Position numbers and translations under genes: made by a program. DNA of 64,000 nucleotides from NCBI GenBank assembly GCA_046350295.1, contig JAXMAR010000010.1, forward strand, positions 62,001 through 126,000. Reading direction: 5' to 3'. This document shows, in pieces, positions 16,620 to 26,049 of this stretch (position 1 is its first letter; every line of letters starts with the position of its first letter). The stretch comes from JAXMAR01 sp046350295 (GTDB lineage Bacteria; Planctomycetota; Planctomycetia; Gemmatales; Gemmataceae). The notes below the pieces were generated by a model. The model was not told the DNA's origin, did not search any database, and was given only the letters and a program-made list of their open reading frames with translations.

Positions 16620-19600
16620 ATGCGCGCGACCAGGTTGAAGACGTGGACCGCCACGATACTCCCCCTCGCAGTGCTCCTCGGCCTCCACTGGGATGCCGAC
16701 TCCCTCGCCGCCAAGCCGAAAAAGAAGGGCCCCTTCAACATCGTCGTCCCCAAGATCGGCGCCGATCCCACCATCAAGTACGACTACGACATCGTCTACG
16801 TCCGCACGCCGCGCAAGGACAACCGGCCCCACAGCAGCCGCTGGGCTGACGCCTCGCTCCCCTTGAACGTCGACGCCGGCGGCGATCTGATGCTGCTCCA
16901 CCCCGACGGCAGCGAGGAACGTCTCGTTGAAGGCGGCAAGGGCTCCGTGACCGACCCGTTCGTCTCCTTCGACGGACAATGGGTCTTCTACACGCTCTTC
17001 GAGGATCTGAAGGATCGCAAGGGCCAGGTTGGTGGGCCGGCCGACATCTACAAGATCCACGTCAAGAGCAGGAAGGTCGTCCGCCTCACGCACGGTGAGT
17101 TCACCCCGAACACCGGCGCGGCGAAGTGGGCCAAGGACTTTCGCGCGCCGGAGCCGGGCAAGACCACGCAGCCCTACCCGATTTGCAACCTCGGCCCCTG
17201 CCCCTTGCCCGGCAAGGTCATGTTCACCAGCAACCGCAACGGCTTCGAGATGCCGCGCGGCAACAACATGGGCTTCAACATCCCCTTCCAGCTCTTCGTC
17301 ATGGACGATGACGGCAGCAACGTCGAAATGATCGGCCACCTGAACATCGGCAGCGCTCTGCACCCCGTCCCGCTCAAGGACGGCCGCGTCATGTTCAGCT
17401 CGCTCGAAGACCAGGGTTTTCGCAACGATTTGGACTGGGGCATCTGGAGCATCCATCCCGACGGGACCAGCTGGGGCCCGCTCGTCAGCGCCTTCGGTGG
17501 CTCGGCGTTTCACTTCGAGACGCAGCTCTCCGACGAAAGCATCGTCGTCGAGTTCTATTACGGCGGCAAGAACGAGGGCTTCGGCACGTTCGTCAAATTG
17601 CCCGCTCGCGCCCCCACGGGCTACGCCGCGTTCGGGCCCGCCTACCGCAACGATCCCCGCAACGGCGAGTCGATCGCCGACATCAGCAACCACGGCTTCC
17701 GGCCTTACGGCTTCGAATGGCTCACGCGCTTCGCGCACGGCGGCGACTGGCCCGCCCTCTCCTCCATCCCCGGCAAGGACGACGCCCCGCGCATGGGGCG
17801 AGTCACGCATCCTTCCGGCGCCCCCGACAACCACCTGCTCTGCACCTATTCGCCGGGCAACGCCCACTTCCATAGCGCCCACACCGTCAAATGGGCCGGC
17901 GAGACCCTCCTTGACGCCGGTATCTACTTGATCAAAGATGGCAAAGCGGTCGACGAGCCGGCCGAGATGTTTCTCATCAAGAACGACCCCGCTTACCACG
18001 AACAATGGCCGCGCGCTCTCGTCCCTTATCAGCGGATCTACGGCGTCCCCGAGCCGCACGCCTTGAAGACTCTCGCCAACGACGGCAAGCTCAGCCCCCA
18101 CCTGCCCGAGGGAACGCCGTTCGGCCTCGTCGGCACGTCGAGTTTCTACAAGCGCGAGAGCTTCCCCAACGGCATCGTCCGTCCGGGTGAAGTGACGGCG
18201 ACCTGGCCAGGTAAAGGCAAAGTACCCTACCGCAACTGGGAGGAAGGTAACTGGGGGAGCCAGGGCGCTGACGCCGGCCTCTACGCCAACGAGGACATCC
18301 ACGCCGTCCGCATCCTGGCGATGGAGCCGACCACCTCGCGCCGCAACGGCCCGAAAGCAGGCCGGCTCTTCTACAACCACGCCAGGGAACGCCTGCGCAT
18401 CCTCGCCGAAATCCCGGTCCGGCACTTCAGCAAGGATGGCCAGCCCTTGGATCCGGATGGCAACCCCGACACCAGCTTCCTCGCCAAGATCCCGGCCGAT
18501 ACGCCCTTCACGTTCCAGACGCTCGACAAGAACGGCATGGTCCTGAACATGGCCCAGACCTGGCATCAGGTTCGGCCCGGCGAGATCCGCAACGACTGCG
18601 GCGGCTGCCACGCCCACAGCCAGAAGCCGACGCCATTCTCCGAGACCGCCGCCGCGAAGCCGGGCTACGAGATCTTCGACGCCGTCACACACACGCCGCT
18701 CCTCACCACCAAGAAGGGCGACGAGTCCGGCAAGCGCTGGGACGTCAAGGACGAAACCGGTCTGCGCTTCGTGAAAGGCGTCAAGGACGTCGAGTTCCAT
18801 CGCGACGTCAAGCCGATCCTCGACCGCAGCTGCGTCGCCTGCCACACGCACAAGGCCGAGAAGCCGGCAGGAAATCTCGTGCTCGACGACAACGTGCTGC
18901 GCCGCGACCACATCTCCCACAGCGTCCCCGGAACCTACTACCGTCTCGCCAGCGATCCGCGCGGCCTCTTCGGCCACAAACTGCCCGGCCAATCCGGCTG
19001 GGGCGAGGGCATGCGCAAATCGCGCTACATCTGGGCCTTCCAGTCGCGCCGCAGCCTGCTCATCTGGAAAATCTTCGGCGCCCGCCTCGACGGCTTCAGC
19101 AACGACGACCATCCGATGGAGGCCGTCCCCGGCGATCCCAGCACACTCGTGTTCAAGGGGGAGCCCTTCAAGCCGGGCCCCGAAAACCGCATCCGCCCCG
19201 ACGTCGGCTACACCGGCGACATCATGCCTCCTCCCGAAGCGGTGGCAGGTACGTATGTCGGACCGGACGGCCACAAGATCAAGGTCGCGCCGCTGACCGC
19301 CGAGGACAAGCTCACGCTCGTGCGCTGGATCGATCTCGGTTGTCCCATCGACCTGGATTACGATCCCGCCCATCCCGAAGATCGCGGCTACGGCTGGATG
19401 CTCGACGACACCCGGCCGACATTGGCCCTGACCTACCCAAAGGCGGGCGCCAATCAGCCGCTCCGCCGCATCCTGATCGGCATGCACGACTACTACACCG
19501 GCCTGGACATGGACACCTTCCAGGTCGTCGCCGACTTCGCCGTCGACGGCGCCGCCGCCGGCGAGAACCTGGCGCCCCGGTTCAAAGCGAAGTCGCCGGG

Positions 19601-19736
19601 CGTCTGGGAATGGACGCTCACCGCGCCGCTGACGGAGTTGGCCAAAGGCAAGCTGAGGGTTTCGGTGTGTGATCGCCAGGGGAATGTTACGCGCATTGAG
19701 CGGACGTTTACCGTGGGGAAGGCAGGGGCGGATTGA
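16620..19736 (+). CDS. HzsA-related secreted di-haem beta-propeller protein
   Basis: 1038 residues from the ATG at 16620 behind GAGGA, with a signal peptide ending near 'DSLAAKPKK'. The N-terminal 500 residues hold TolB/PD40-like propeller segments ('MLLHPDGSEERLVEGGKGSV', 'VFYTLFEDL', 'MFTSNRNGFEMP'). Two CxxCH haem sites follow: CGGCH (about residue 660) and CVACH (about 737), the second beside 'VEFHRDVKPILDRSCVACH'. The blocks 'IWAFQSRRSLLIWKIFG' and 'DDHPMEAVPGD' match planctomycete proteins annotated as related to hydrazine synthase alpha subunit. Most such relatives occur outside anammox bacteria, so hydrazine chemistry should not be inferred. It is periplasmic and likely redox-active. 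Confidence 0.78.
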   Translation: MRATRLKTWTATILPLAVLLGLHWDADSLAAKPKKKGPFNIVVPKIGADPTIKYDYDIVYVRTPRKDNRPHSSRWADASLPLNVDAGGDLMLLHPDGSEERLVEGGKGSVTDPFVSFDGQWVFYTLFEDLKDRKGQVGGPADIYKIHVKSRKVVRLTHGEFTPNTGAAKWAKDFRAPEPGKTTQPYPICNLGPCPLPGKVMFTSNRNGFEMPRGNNMGFNIPFQLFVMDDDGSNVEMIGHLNIGSALHPVPLKDGRVMFSSLEDQGFRNDLDWGIWSIHPDGTSWGPLVSAFGGSAFHFETQLSDESIVVEFYYGGKNEGFGTFVKLPARAPTGYAAFGPAYRNDPRNGESIADISNHGFRPYGFEWLTRFAHGGDWPALSSIPGKDDAPRMGRVTHPSGAPDNHLLCTYSPGNAHFHSAHTVKWAGETLLDAGIYLIKDGKAVDEPAEMFLIKNDPAYHEQWPRALVPYQRIYGVPEPHALKTLANDGKLSPHLPEGTPFGLVGTSSFYKRESFPNGIVRPGEVTATWPGKGKVPYRNWEEGNWGSQGADAGLYANEDIHAVRILAMEPTTSRRNGPKAGRLFYNHARERLRILAEIPVRHFSKDGQPLDPDGNPDTSFLAKIPADTPFTFQTLDKNGMVLNMAQTWHQVRPGEIRNDCGGCHAHSQKPTPFSETAAAKPGYEIFDAVTHTPLLTTKKGDESGKRWDVKDETGLRFVKGVKDVEFHRDVKPILDRSCVACHTHKAEKPAGNLVLDDNVLRRDHISHSVPGTYYRLASDPRGLFGHKLPGQSGWGEGMRKSRYIWAFQSRRSLLIWKIFGARLDGFSNDDHPMEAVPGDPSTLVFKGEPFKPGPENRIRPDVGYTGDIMPPPEAVAGTYVGPDGHKIKVAPLTAEDKLTLVRWIDLGCPIDLDYDPAHPEDRGYGWMLDDTRPTLALTYPKAGANQPLRRILIGMHDYYTGLDMDTFQVVADFAVDGAAAGENLAPRFKAKSPGVWEWTLTAPLTELAKGKLRVSVCDRQGNVTRIERTFTVGKAGAD

Positions 19737-19974
19737 ATCCGCATGCCGATTCGCCAAGGGCGCCGCCGTGGCGCGGTTATCCGGGCGGATGCTCGCCCGC
19801 TGCCACCAACACGCGACGCAGATTGACCAGAGCAAACGCGGTTCAGTTGCAGAGCTCCCACGGTCGCCCGCCCAATCGGCGCCGAACGCTGCCGCTTTGT
19901 CACGGATGGGCGTCGCTTTGATGCCCATCTGCTTTGACCGGGACTATTTCCTTCCTCAGTGAGAACGTGCGTTA

Positions 19975-21525
19975 TCAGCGCAGCAGCAGATAGAGCGTCA
20001 GGCTCACCAGCCCAATCACGGCGACGATGCCGGCCAGGGCGCCGTAGAGGATCCAGGATCGCGCAGTTGCGCCGGTGGGTGGGGCGGCTGCGGACTCCTT
20101 GGCGGGGCGGAACTGCGGATAGACTTCCAGCGGACGATATTTGCCCTGGGGCTGTGAAGCCGCCTCGGCGTGCTTGGGCAGCTTGCCGTCGCGCAGCCGT
20201 TTCTGGATCTGGGGGGTGCTGAGGCGGACCTTGGTGACCTGGCCCCGCCGGTCGCGGTAGCGGACGTACCAGAACTCGGTGTCGGCCCCGTTGGGCTGGG
20301 GCTCGGGCTTGGTTTGGCGCAGGTCCGGGGTGGTGCTCAGGCCCGCGGTGCTGAGGCGTTGGCGGACGACGGGGTCCTGCATGGCCTGGTCCGCGTCGGC
20401 GAAGCTGGGGACGCCGGCGGCGAGCTGGGAGCGCTCGAGCTCGACGATGACTTCGCTGGCGGTCTGGTAGCGGTCCGCGGGCTTGAGGGCCATCATGCGG
20501 GCAAGGATGTCATCGAGGACGGCGGGAAGGCCGGGACGGATTTCGCCGGCGCGGCGGAAGGCGCCGAGGGCTTTGCGGTCGATGATCTCGACCGAATTGG
20601 CGCCGGGAAACGGGACCTCGCCGGCGAGGAGGTGGTAGAGGGTGGCGCCGAGCGCGTAGATGTCGCTGCGGCCGTCGGCGGTGCGGGCGTTCATCGCCTG
20701 CTCGTAGGGCATGTAATAGGGGGTGCCGAAACCCTGACGGGCGAGGGTGAGGCTGCTCGATTCGTCGGTGCGCTTGGCGAGTCCCATGTCGGCGAGCTTG
20801 GCGACACCGGTGCGCGTGATGAGGATGTTGCCCGGCTTGATGTCGCGATGCACAATGTTGCGCGAGTGGGCGTGCTCGAGGGCGCGGGCGATGTCGAGGG
20901 CGATGTGGACGGCGTCGCCGACGGAAAGGCGACCCTTGCGCTCGATCAACTCCAGGGCGCTGGGGCCATCGACGTATTCCAGGACGAGATAATGCAGGCC
21001 ACTTGCCTTGTCCTGGCCGACCGCGAGGTTGCGGACGATGTTGGGGTGGTTGAGGTGAGCGCCGGAGCGGCCCTCGCGGTAGAAGCGATCGACCATGGCC
21101 GGGCTCTTGGCGAGGGGCGGGGCGAGGACCTTGAGAGCGACGGGCCGATGCTGGTTTTCCTGATAGCCGAGGAAGACCGAGCCCATGCCGCCACCGCCGA
21201 GGCGGCGCAGGATGCGGAACTCGGCCAGCTGCTTGAGGTCCTGGAATGCGTCTTCTTCGGTAGGAGCGGCGTCGGAGGGGGGCAGGACCGTGGCGGCCCC
21301 GTGAATATCGGAGTCGACGCCGTTGACGGCGGACTCGGCCCGCAGCTCCCGCCCCTGACTCTGGGTAAGCAGCTTCTCTCGCTCCAGCAGGCTCACCACG
21401 TCCACCGCCTCGCCGCGGCTTCGTGCCTGCGTCAACTGATGGGCGACCTGCTGAATCTTGCGACCATCAACGCCATACCGAGAGACGGCCAGGTGCAAGG
21501 CCCGTTTCTCGGACTCACTCAACAT
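19975..21525 (-). CDS. Ser/Thr protein kinase with C-terminal GYF_2-like domain and membrane anchor
   Basis: 516 residues from the ATG at 21525 with AGAGG 7 bases upstream. An N-terminal helical segment (1-95) is followed by the kinase domain: P-loop GGGGMGSVF, VALKVL, HRDIKPGNIL, DMGLA in place of DFG, and GTPYYMPYEQ. The activation loop is normal for bacterial Hanks-type kinases. The C-terminal region 'TEFWYVRYRDRRGQVTKVRL' to 'YPQF' resembles a GYF_2 module, and the last 25 residues form one membrane helix. So the kinase faces the cytoplasm with almost nothing outside. The substrate is unknown. Confidence 0.9.
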   Translation of the reverse strand: MLSESEKRALHLAVSRYGVDGRKIQQVAHQLTQARSRGEAVDVVSLLEREKLLTQSQGRELRAESAVNGVDSDIHGAATVLPPSDAAPTEEDAFQDLKQLAEFRILRRLGGGGMGSVFLGYQENQHRPVALKVLAPPLAKSPAMVDRFYREGRSGAHLNHPNIVRNLAVGQDKASGLHYLVLEYVDGPSALELIERKGRLSVGDAVHIALDIARALEHAHSRNIVHRDIKPGNILITRTGVAKLADMGLAKRTDESSSLTLARQGFGTPYYMPYEQAMNARTADGRSDIYALGATLYHLLAGEVPFPGANSVEIIDRKALGAFRRAGEIRPGLPAVLDDILARMMALKPADRYQTASEVIVELERSQLAAGVPSFADADQAMQDPVVRQRLSTAGLSTTPDLRQTKPEPQPNGADTEFWYVRYRDRRGQVTKVRLSTPQIQKRLRDGKLPKHAEAASQPQGKYRPLEVYPQFRPAKESAAAPPTGATARSWILYGALAGIVAVIGLVSLTLYLLLR

Positions 21526-21625
21526 TCCGCTACCTCTGGGATTCGCCCCGGCCTCGGACGCAAGGATCCCGTCTGCGAGTCTAGCCGCGCCGGCCGCCGG
21601 GGGCAAATGGTTTTGCTTACTGTTG

Positions 21626-23134
21626 TTATAACGTCACTGCGCGAAAGGTTATTCGCTCCAGCGCCGTTTTTCTTGACATTTCGAGACGGTCCATGCTCCA
21701 GACCGCCGAAGGGAGATGGGCCGTCACCTCGGCTCCGGCACGCGCCAGAGCGTCGGCTGTAGCGAGGACAGCGTCCGCCGCGTTTGCTCGAGACTGTTCC
21801 GGCCAGTCGAGGGTCAGGACCGGTTCGATGTTGCGCTGCCGGCCTTGCCGCGCCGCGCTATCGTGAAGGGTATGCACAATCAGCCGCGCCAGGTCGCGCG
21901 CCGCGGCGCTCTCATCCGGCAGTTGTCCGACGAGCAGCCGAACCGTTTCCTCCAGGCCCAGCGGCGTAAGGCGCGCCCGGGCACGGTGGAGCAGGAAGCC
22001 GTGCAAAAGGAAGGCGTCGCGGGGCAGGCGGCGGGCCAGAAAGGCGCGTTTCTGCACGGCGGCGCTGATGGCCATACCGGCCAGACTCGGCAGCTTTTCC
22101 AGGAAGCGATCGACGTTGTTGTTCACCGCGGGCAAGCGCAGCAACGTCGTCAGGCCCAGGCCGATTTCCATCAGACACGCGGGCTGGCCGCGCCGGACCC
22201 CGGGACCCAGCGTGATCGGGCGATCCGGACGGTCGAACGTCCAGATGGTTCCGGGGGGCACGTTGGTGAAGGTGGCCGCATCCCTGCTCGACGCGGCGTC
22301 CGCGTGCAGGTGGAGGCTGATGCGCCGGTCGCGCGACGCGAACGCGGCGTAGGCGTCGAGGAACGCCTGTGTCCGCCGCGCGAGCGGGGGCCGCGTCGCG
22401 GGGGCGCCAAACAGTGGGCCGGCGGACGCTTCCTCCGCCCAGAGCGGCGGCGTGGCGACATGGAGGTTGAGGATCGCTCTTTTGCGCACGGCGCGCAGGA
22501 GGATGTCGAGCTTGCCGAGCCAAACGTGCGGCCGCTCCACCCAGGAATCGGGACCATCGACGATGAAGCGGCGCACGCAGGGGCGCACCTCGAGCATGCG
22601 GTCGAGGATCGCGTCTTCGATCGGCGTTTCGGCGCCGGCGGGTTCGACGGCCAGCGCCTCAATGGTATCGGGTCGACCCCGCAGGCAGCCGTGGAGCAGC
22701 CCCTCCTGCATGGCGGCGACCAGGTCGCGCGTGTAGACGACCTTGCGGACATACTGACGCGTGGCCCAGGCGAGAAAGAGGGGCAGCGGGCTTTCCGGGG
22801 AAAAGGCGACCTGGTGGACATGCGGCGCCTTGGGACCGGCGCCGCCGGAGGCGGCGCGGCGCCGCTCGAACGCGGCGGCGACGTCCGGGTAACCCAGCTC
22901 GCGCGTGACCTTGACCGCCAGGTCGGCGATCTGACCCGTGGTCGGGTTGGCGCTGGCGGCTTCCTGCTGGAGAAAGTGCAGGATGCCGTCGGTGAGTTCG
23001 CGGGCCAGGAACGCGTTCGGGGAGCCGAGAACCTCGGTGGCGGCGAAGAGCGCCTGGCTGATCTTGTCCGCTTCGAAGGGGACGAGGCGGCCGTCGCGTT
23101 TGCGGACCCAGGCGGGTAGCTCGTGCGGGGTCAA
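21626..23134 (-). CDS. ATP-cone protein with a divergent ribonucleotide-reductase-like body
   Basis: About 502 residues if started at TTG 23134 (TPHELPAWVRKRDGRLVPF). The open frame continues to 23398, but that part overlaps the divergent gene at 23243. The N-terminal ATP-cone is clear (KRDGRLVPFEADKISQAL, NPTTGQIADLAVKVTRELGY). The body carries motifs loosely like an anaerobic (class III) reductase ('YVRKVVYTRDLVAAMQEGLL', 'CLMEIGLGLTTLLRLPAVNN'). No glycyl-radical loop or C-terminal Cys cluster is seen, so it is probably not an active reductase. The exact start is uncertain. Confidence 0.7.
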   Translation of the reverse strand: MTPHELPAWVRKRDGRLVPFEADKISQALFAATEVLGSPNAFLARELTDGILHFLQQEAASANPTTGQIADLAVKVTRELGYPDVAAAFERRRAASGGAGPKAPHVHQVAFSPESPLPLFLAWATRQYVRKVVYTRDLVAAMQEGLLHGCLRGRPDTIEALAVEPAGAETPIEDAILDRMLEVRPCVRRFIVDGPDSWVERPHVWLGKLDILLRAVRKRAILNLHVATPPLWAEEASAGPLFGAPATRPPLARRTQAFLDAYAAFASRDRRISLHLHADAASSRDAATFTNVPPGTIWTFDRPDRPITLGPGVRRGQPACLMEIGLGLTTLLRLPAVNNNVDRFLEKLPSLAGMAISAAVQKRAFLARRLPRDAFLLHGFLLHRARARLTPLGLEETVRLLVGQLPDESAAARDLARLIVHTLHDSAARQGRQRNIEPVLTLDWPEQSRANAADAVLATADALARAGAEVTAHLPSAVWSMDRLEMSRKTALERITFRAVTL

Positions 23135-23242
23135 AGCGGCTTTTCCCGGACTTTGCCTGGTCTTTTGCCTGACCGAGGCTTTTCCTGGCGGGCTTTCTGG
23201 GCTAGGCTTGTTGTACCCGTCTGACTGCAAAAGAGAATCGTC

Positions 23243-23935
23243 ATGTCGTCGACGACCGAAACGCGCGCCGAGCGCTTGCTCGCGGCGATGCACAAGGTGT
23301 TCGCTCACGATCTGCCCAACCAGCTCGTCGTCATGCAGAGCCTCGTCGGCCTGCTCAGCGAGGAAGCCGACCGGCTCAGCGACGAAGGCCGCGACCATCT
23401 GCGCCGCCTTGGCGCCGCGGCCGGACGCGCCGGGGACATGGTCTATTTCCTCAAGGACATGGCCCGGCTGTCACGCCTCGCGGAGCCGATGGAGGAGGTC
23501 GGCCTCGCCGCGCTGGCGCGTGAAGCGCACGCGGAGCTGGGGCGCCTCTATCCGACGCGCGAGCTGCGGCTGGAGACGACCTGGCAGGCGACGTCGATCA
23601 TGGCGGGGCGGCGCTCGCTGCACCAGGCGGTGGTCCTGCTCTTGCGCTGCGGCCTCGAACGCTTGCCGCAAAAGGTCGTGCGCCTTCTGTTCTCCTCCCA
23701 GGGAGGGCCGCATGATGTCGACATCGGCGTGGCGCTGGAACCGGTCGCGGGCGCCCTCGTGCCCCCGAGTGAACAAAAAAAGCCCGACCGGGCCGCGCCC
23801 GAGCAGCGCCTGGAGTTCATTTTAGCGCGCGAAAACATCGCGACCTGGGGAGGATCGCTGTCGACCCGCGCGGACGCGGGCGGGACACATCAATTCTTCA
23901 TCCGCGCGCCGGCGTTCGAGGCGAGAGCGCCCTGA
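23243..23935 (+). CDS. Histidine-kinase-like protein with degenerate ATPase part
   Basis: 230 residues. The N-terminal half forms a DHp-like helical hairpin with 'VFAHDLPNQLVVMQSLVGLL' (H-D-L-P-N, like an H-box) and 'DMARLSRLAEP'. The C-terminal half resembles a HATPase fold ('RRSLHQAVVLLLRCGLERLP' as N-box remnant, 'RENIATWGGSLSTRADAGGTHQF' as the last part), but the G-boxes are eroded. It may be a phosphotransfer or regulatory protein. It lacks a sensor domain and membrane helices, so it would act in the cytoplasm. It is divergent from the ATP-cone gene. Confidence 0.66.
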   Translation: MSSTTETRAERLLAAMHKVFAHDLPNQLVVMQSLVGLLSEEADRLSDEGRDHLRRLGAAAGRAGDMVYFLKDMARLSRLAEPMEEVGLAALAREAHAELGRLYPTRELRLETTWQATSIMAGRRSLHQAVVLLLRCGLERLPQKVVRLLFSSQGGPHDVDIGVALEPVAGALVPPSEQKKPDRAAPEQRLEFILARENIATWGGSLSTRADAGGTHQFFIRAPAFEARAP

Positions 23936-24180
23936 AGCAAAAAAACGCGGTCAGATGCGGTAGCCGAACTCGTGAGAGTTCGGATCCCCTGAATCCTCGT
24001 CGTCCGGATTACTCCGATGGAGTCCGTAGAACCCAGGGTCGCGCAGGGCGCCCTGGGAGCAGCGCTTCTGCCGGTCGACTGGGCGCCGCCGCTCGCGGCC
24101 AATGGGCCCCTTTTTTTTCTTGTCGCGTCGTCTCGGCCCCGCTATTTTCAAAAACGTTCCGCACCGTGGAGGAAAAGGCG

Positions 24181-24546
24181 ATGGCCGGGCAGAAATTCCT
24201 GGTGACGCAGCTGGATCCGCGCCGCATCCGCAAGATCGCGCTCGATACCGCCGAGGACGAGGGCTTTGAGATCGAGGACCTCGACCGCTGGAGCTTCAAG
24301 CTGACGCGCGGCAGCAAGGGGGCGAGCATCGTCGTCGGCGCCCTGGCGGAATACTGCGAGTTCGAGATGGTCGTGCAGAAGTACGACGAGGAGACGACGG
24401 AGGTCGTCATCGAGCGCAACACTCCCTGGTGGACCGGGCTGATCGGCGTGGCCCGGGTGAAATCGGCGGTGAACGCCCTGGCGAACCGGATGAAGGATCG
24501 GATGGAAGATTGCGGCGGTCGGATTCCCCGCGAGGCCGAGTTCTAA
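24181..24546 (+). CDS. Conserved protein of unknown function
   Basis: 121 residues from the ATG at 24181, chosen for the strong GGAGGAAAAGGCG before it. The protein is acidic and probably alpha/beta (LDRWSFKLTRGSKGASIVVG, EFEMVVQKYDEETTEVVIER). No motif, signal peptide or membrane segment is seen. It lies 12 bases before the next gene, so the two are probably co-transcribed. Confidence 0.65.
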   Translation: MAGQKFLVTQLDPRRIRKIALDTAEDEGFEIEDLDRWSFKLTRGSKGASIVVGALAEYCEFEMVVQKYDEETTEVVIERNTPWWTGLIGVARVKSAVNALANRMKDRMEDCGGRIPREAEF

Positions 24547-24558
24547 CGGGAGCGAATC

Positions 24559-24996
24559 ATGGCTCGTCTGGCGATTGTCCCGACCACGTTCGTCATGGCC
24601 GTCCTACTCGCGCTGGCGCCGCGCGCCGCCCGGAGCGCCGGCGACAAGGACGCCAAGGCGAAGGAGCCGCCGAAGATCAAGTTCTACAAAGGCCCGGCCG
24701 ACGGCAAGACCATCGCGCTCCACCTTCAGGGCGGCTTCACGGGCGAGCCGATCGAAATCCTGTTCAACGACATGCCGCTGTTCCAGGGGGAGCCAAAGAC
24801 CAGGCCCACGCTCGGCCTGGCGGCGGTCGTGAAATTCACGATCGGCAAGGAAGAGACCGGCAAGCTCACGCTGCGAACGAAGATGGAGCCAAGCAGCGCG
24901 ACGTTCACCTGGAGCAAGGGAGGGTTCATCCTGGTCAACATCATCCGCGCCAAGGTTCAGTGGGCGCAAGCGGACAAGGCCCCGGCGTATGATTGA
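24559..24996 (+). CDS. Small secreted protein of unknown function
   Basis: 145 residues. A signal peptide (about 1-27, MAVLLALAPRAARSAG) is followed by a Lys-rich beta-sandwich-like domain with 'IKFYKGPADGKTIALHLQGG' and 'GEPIEILFNDMPLFQGEP'. No cysteines or haem sites are present. It is predicted to be periplasmic. It is co-directional with and 12 bases after the preceding gene. Confidence 0.65.
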   Translation: MARLAIVPTTFVMAVLLALAPRAARSAGDKDAKAKEPPKIKFYKGPADGKTIALHLQGGFTGEPIEILFNDMPLFQGEPKTRPTLGLAAVVKFTIGKEETGKLTLRTKMEPSSATFTWSKGGFILVNIIRAKVQWAQADKAPAYD

Positions 24997-25091
24997 GGGA
25001 CCGCGCCTCTGCGACCGGCTCACTCGGCGTCGTGTCCGCCGTGCGCAAATCCGCATTTCCTGCAATCTGTGAACAGCCGCGCTGGGCCTGG

Positions 25092-25580
25092 CTACCGGAT
25101 ATTTTGCGCGTTCAGCCTGCTCGGATTCGGCAGGACCCAGACGCGAGTCCGGTTCAGGGCTGTTCCTGCTGTTCCCCCAGGCGAGCGTCCATCGCGCCGA
25201 ACGCGGTCCGGTAGCTGCCGACGCCGAGGAAGCGCGATGACGCGCGGGCGGAAGCGACGCAGCTTGCGCGCAGGCGGGCCGCGCGCGCTTGGCGTCCGCC
25301 GCCTGGATGCGGCGCGTCAGGTACGCGGGGGCGATGTTGAATGCCACAGCCGAGCGGCAGTAGGTCGTGCGGTCCTCATACGGAGAGAAGAGGTGTGGCG
25401 AAGCCTTCGCGGTGAGCCGCCGGCCAGAAGCGCATTGCCGGGCGACCAGCCGGTGGCCGATGGCGGCGGAGCAGCGCCGGGGTTGATGCCGCAGAAAAGG
25501 ATGCGCAGGCCGGGGGCGATGACGTCGCGCAGCGCTTGCCGCGCGCGGCTTCGTGCGGTCGGCGGGGAGTGGGTCGGCAT
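25092..25580 (-). pseudogene. mug: Decayed mug (mismatch-specific uracil-DNA glycosylase) gene
   Basis: The region keeps the near-full length of Mug (about 163 codons against 168 in E. coli), but the conserved blocks fall in all three frames. In order they are: 'VIAPGLRILFCGINPG' (active-site motif), 'FWPAAHREGFATPLLS', 'SPYEDRTTY', 'FLGVGSYRTAFGAMDARLGE' and 'VWVLPNPSRLNAQNIR' followed by TAG. At least five frame changes are needed to join them. Mug removes uracil and ethenocytosine opposite G; as written no functional enzyme can be made. It is adjacent to another multiply frameshifted gene, so this is either a decaying block or a stretch of poor sequence. Confidence 0.82.
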
Positions 25581-25605
25581 GGGCTCGGTACAAGCAATAG
25601 ATCAC

Positions 25606-26019
25606 ATGCGACAGGTTTCTCCTTTTCCGCTCATCTCGAACGGGCCGACGGCGAGGATTGTTTGCCGTCCTCGACCAGGGCATCCAGGCGATCGTGCAGG
25701 TCGCGGCAGAGGAAGAGCCCGGCGCCGTCGGCGCGTGACCTCGTTCATTGCCGCTTCCCGATCGTCGATGGCCCGGGCAACGACGCCGTTGCCGAGATGG
25801 CGACGGCGACGCCGGGCGCGGCTGGTGCAGCGCGTGCCGACGCTCGCCTGCTGCGGCGCTGGCCTGAGCCGGGCCCCGGCCGTGGCGGGCGCGCTGGCGC
25901 TGGGCAAAGTGAGCCCATGGCCAAGGCCCGGAAGAAATCGGCTCGCCGCCTCGCGGAACATTTTCCTTCGACGTGGCGCTGACCAGTGGAATGAATTGAT
26001 CGCGCTGGGCCGCGCCTAA
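25606..26019 (+). pseudogene. Decayed dual-specificity / tyrosine-phosphatase-like gene
   Basis: The reading runs from the ATG at 25606 (MRQVSPFPL) to TAA at 26017-26019 (WNELIALGRA), about 138 codons, a normal length for a small phosphatase of this fold. The blocks are spread over three frames: 'FAVLDQGIQAIVQVAAEEEP', 'LVHCRFPIVDGPGND' and 'VPTLACCGAGLSRAPAVAGA'. The last is the P-loop (HCxAGxxR type, here CCGAGLSRAP). Several single-base shifts are needed. It is divergent from the neighbouring mug remnant, with only 25 bases between the starts, so the two form a damaged pair. Confidence 0.72.
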
Positions 26020-26049
26020 TCCCAGGCGACGCATGAGGCCAGGCGAAGC

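Noticed and set aside
16452..19928. A very long minus-strand open frame opposite the HzsA-related gene
   Set aside because: It is the GC-rich antisense shadow of a well-supported gene with haem sites and a signal peptide on the plus strand.
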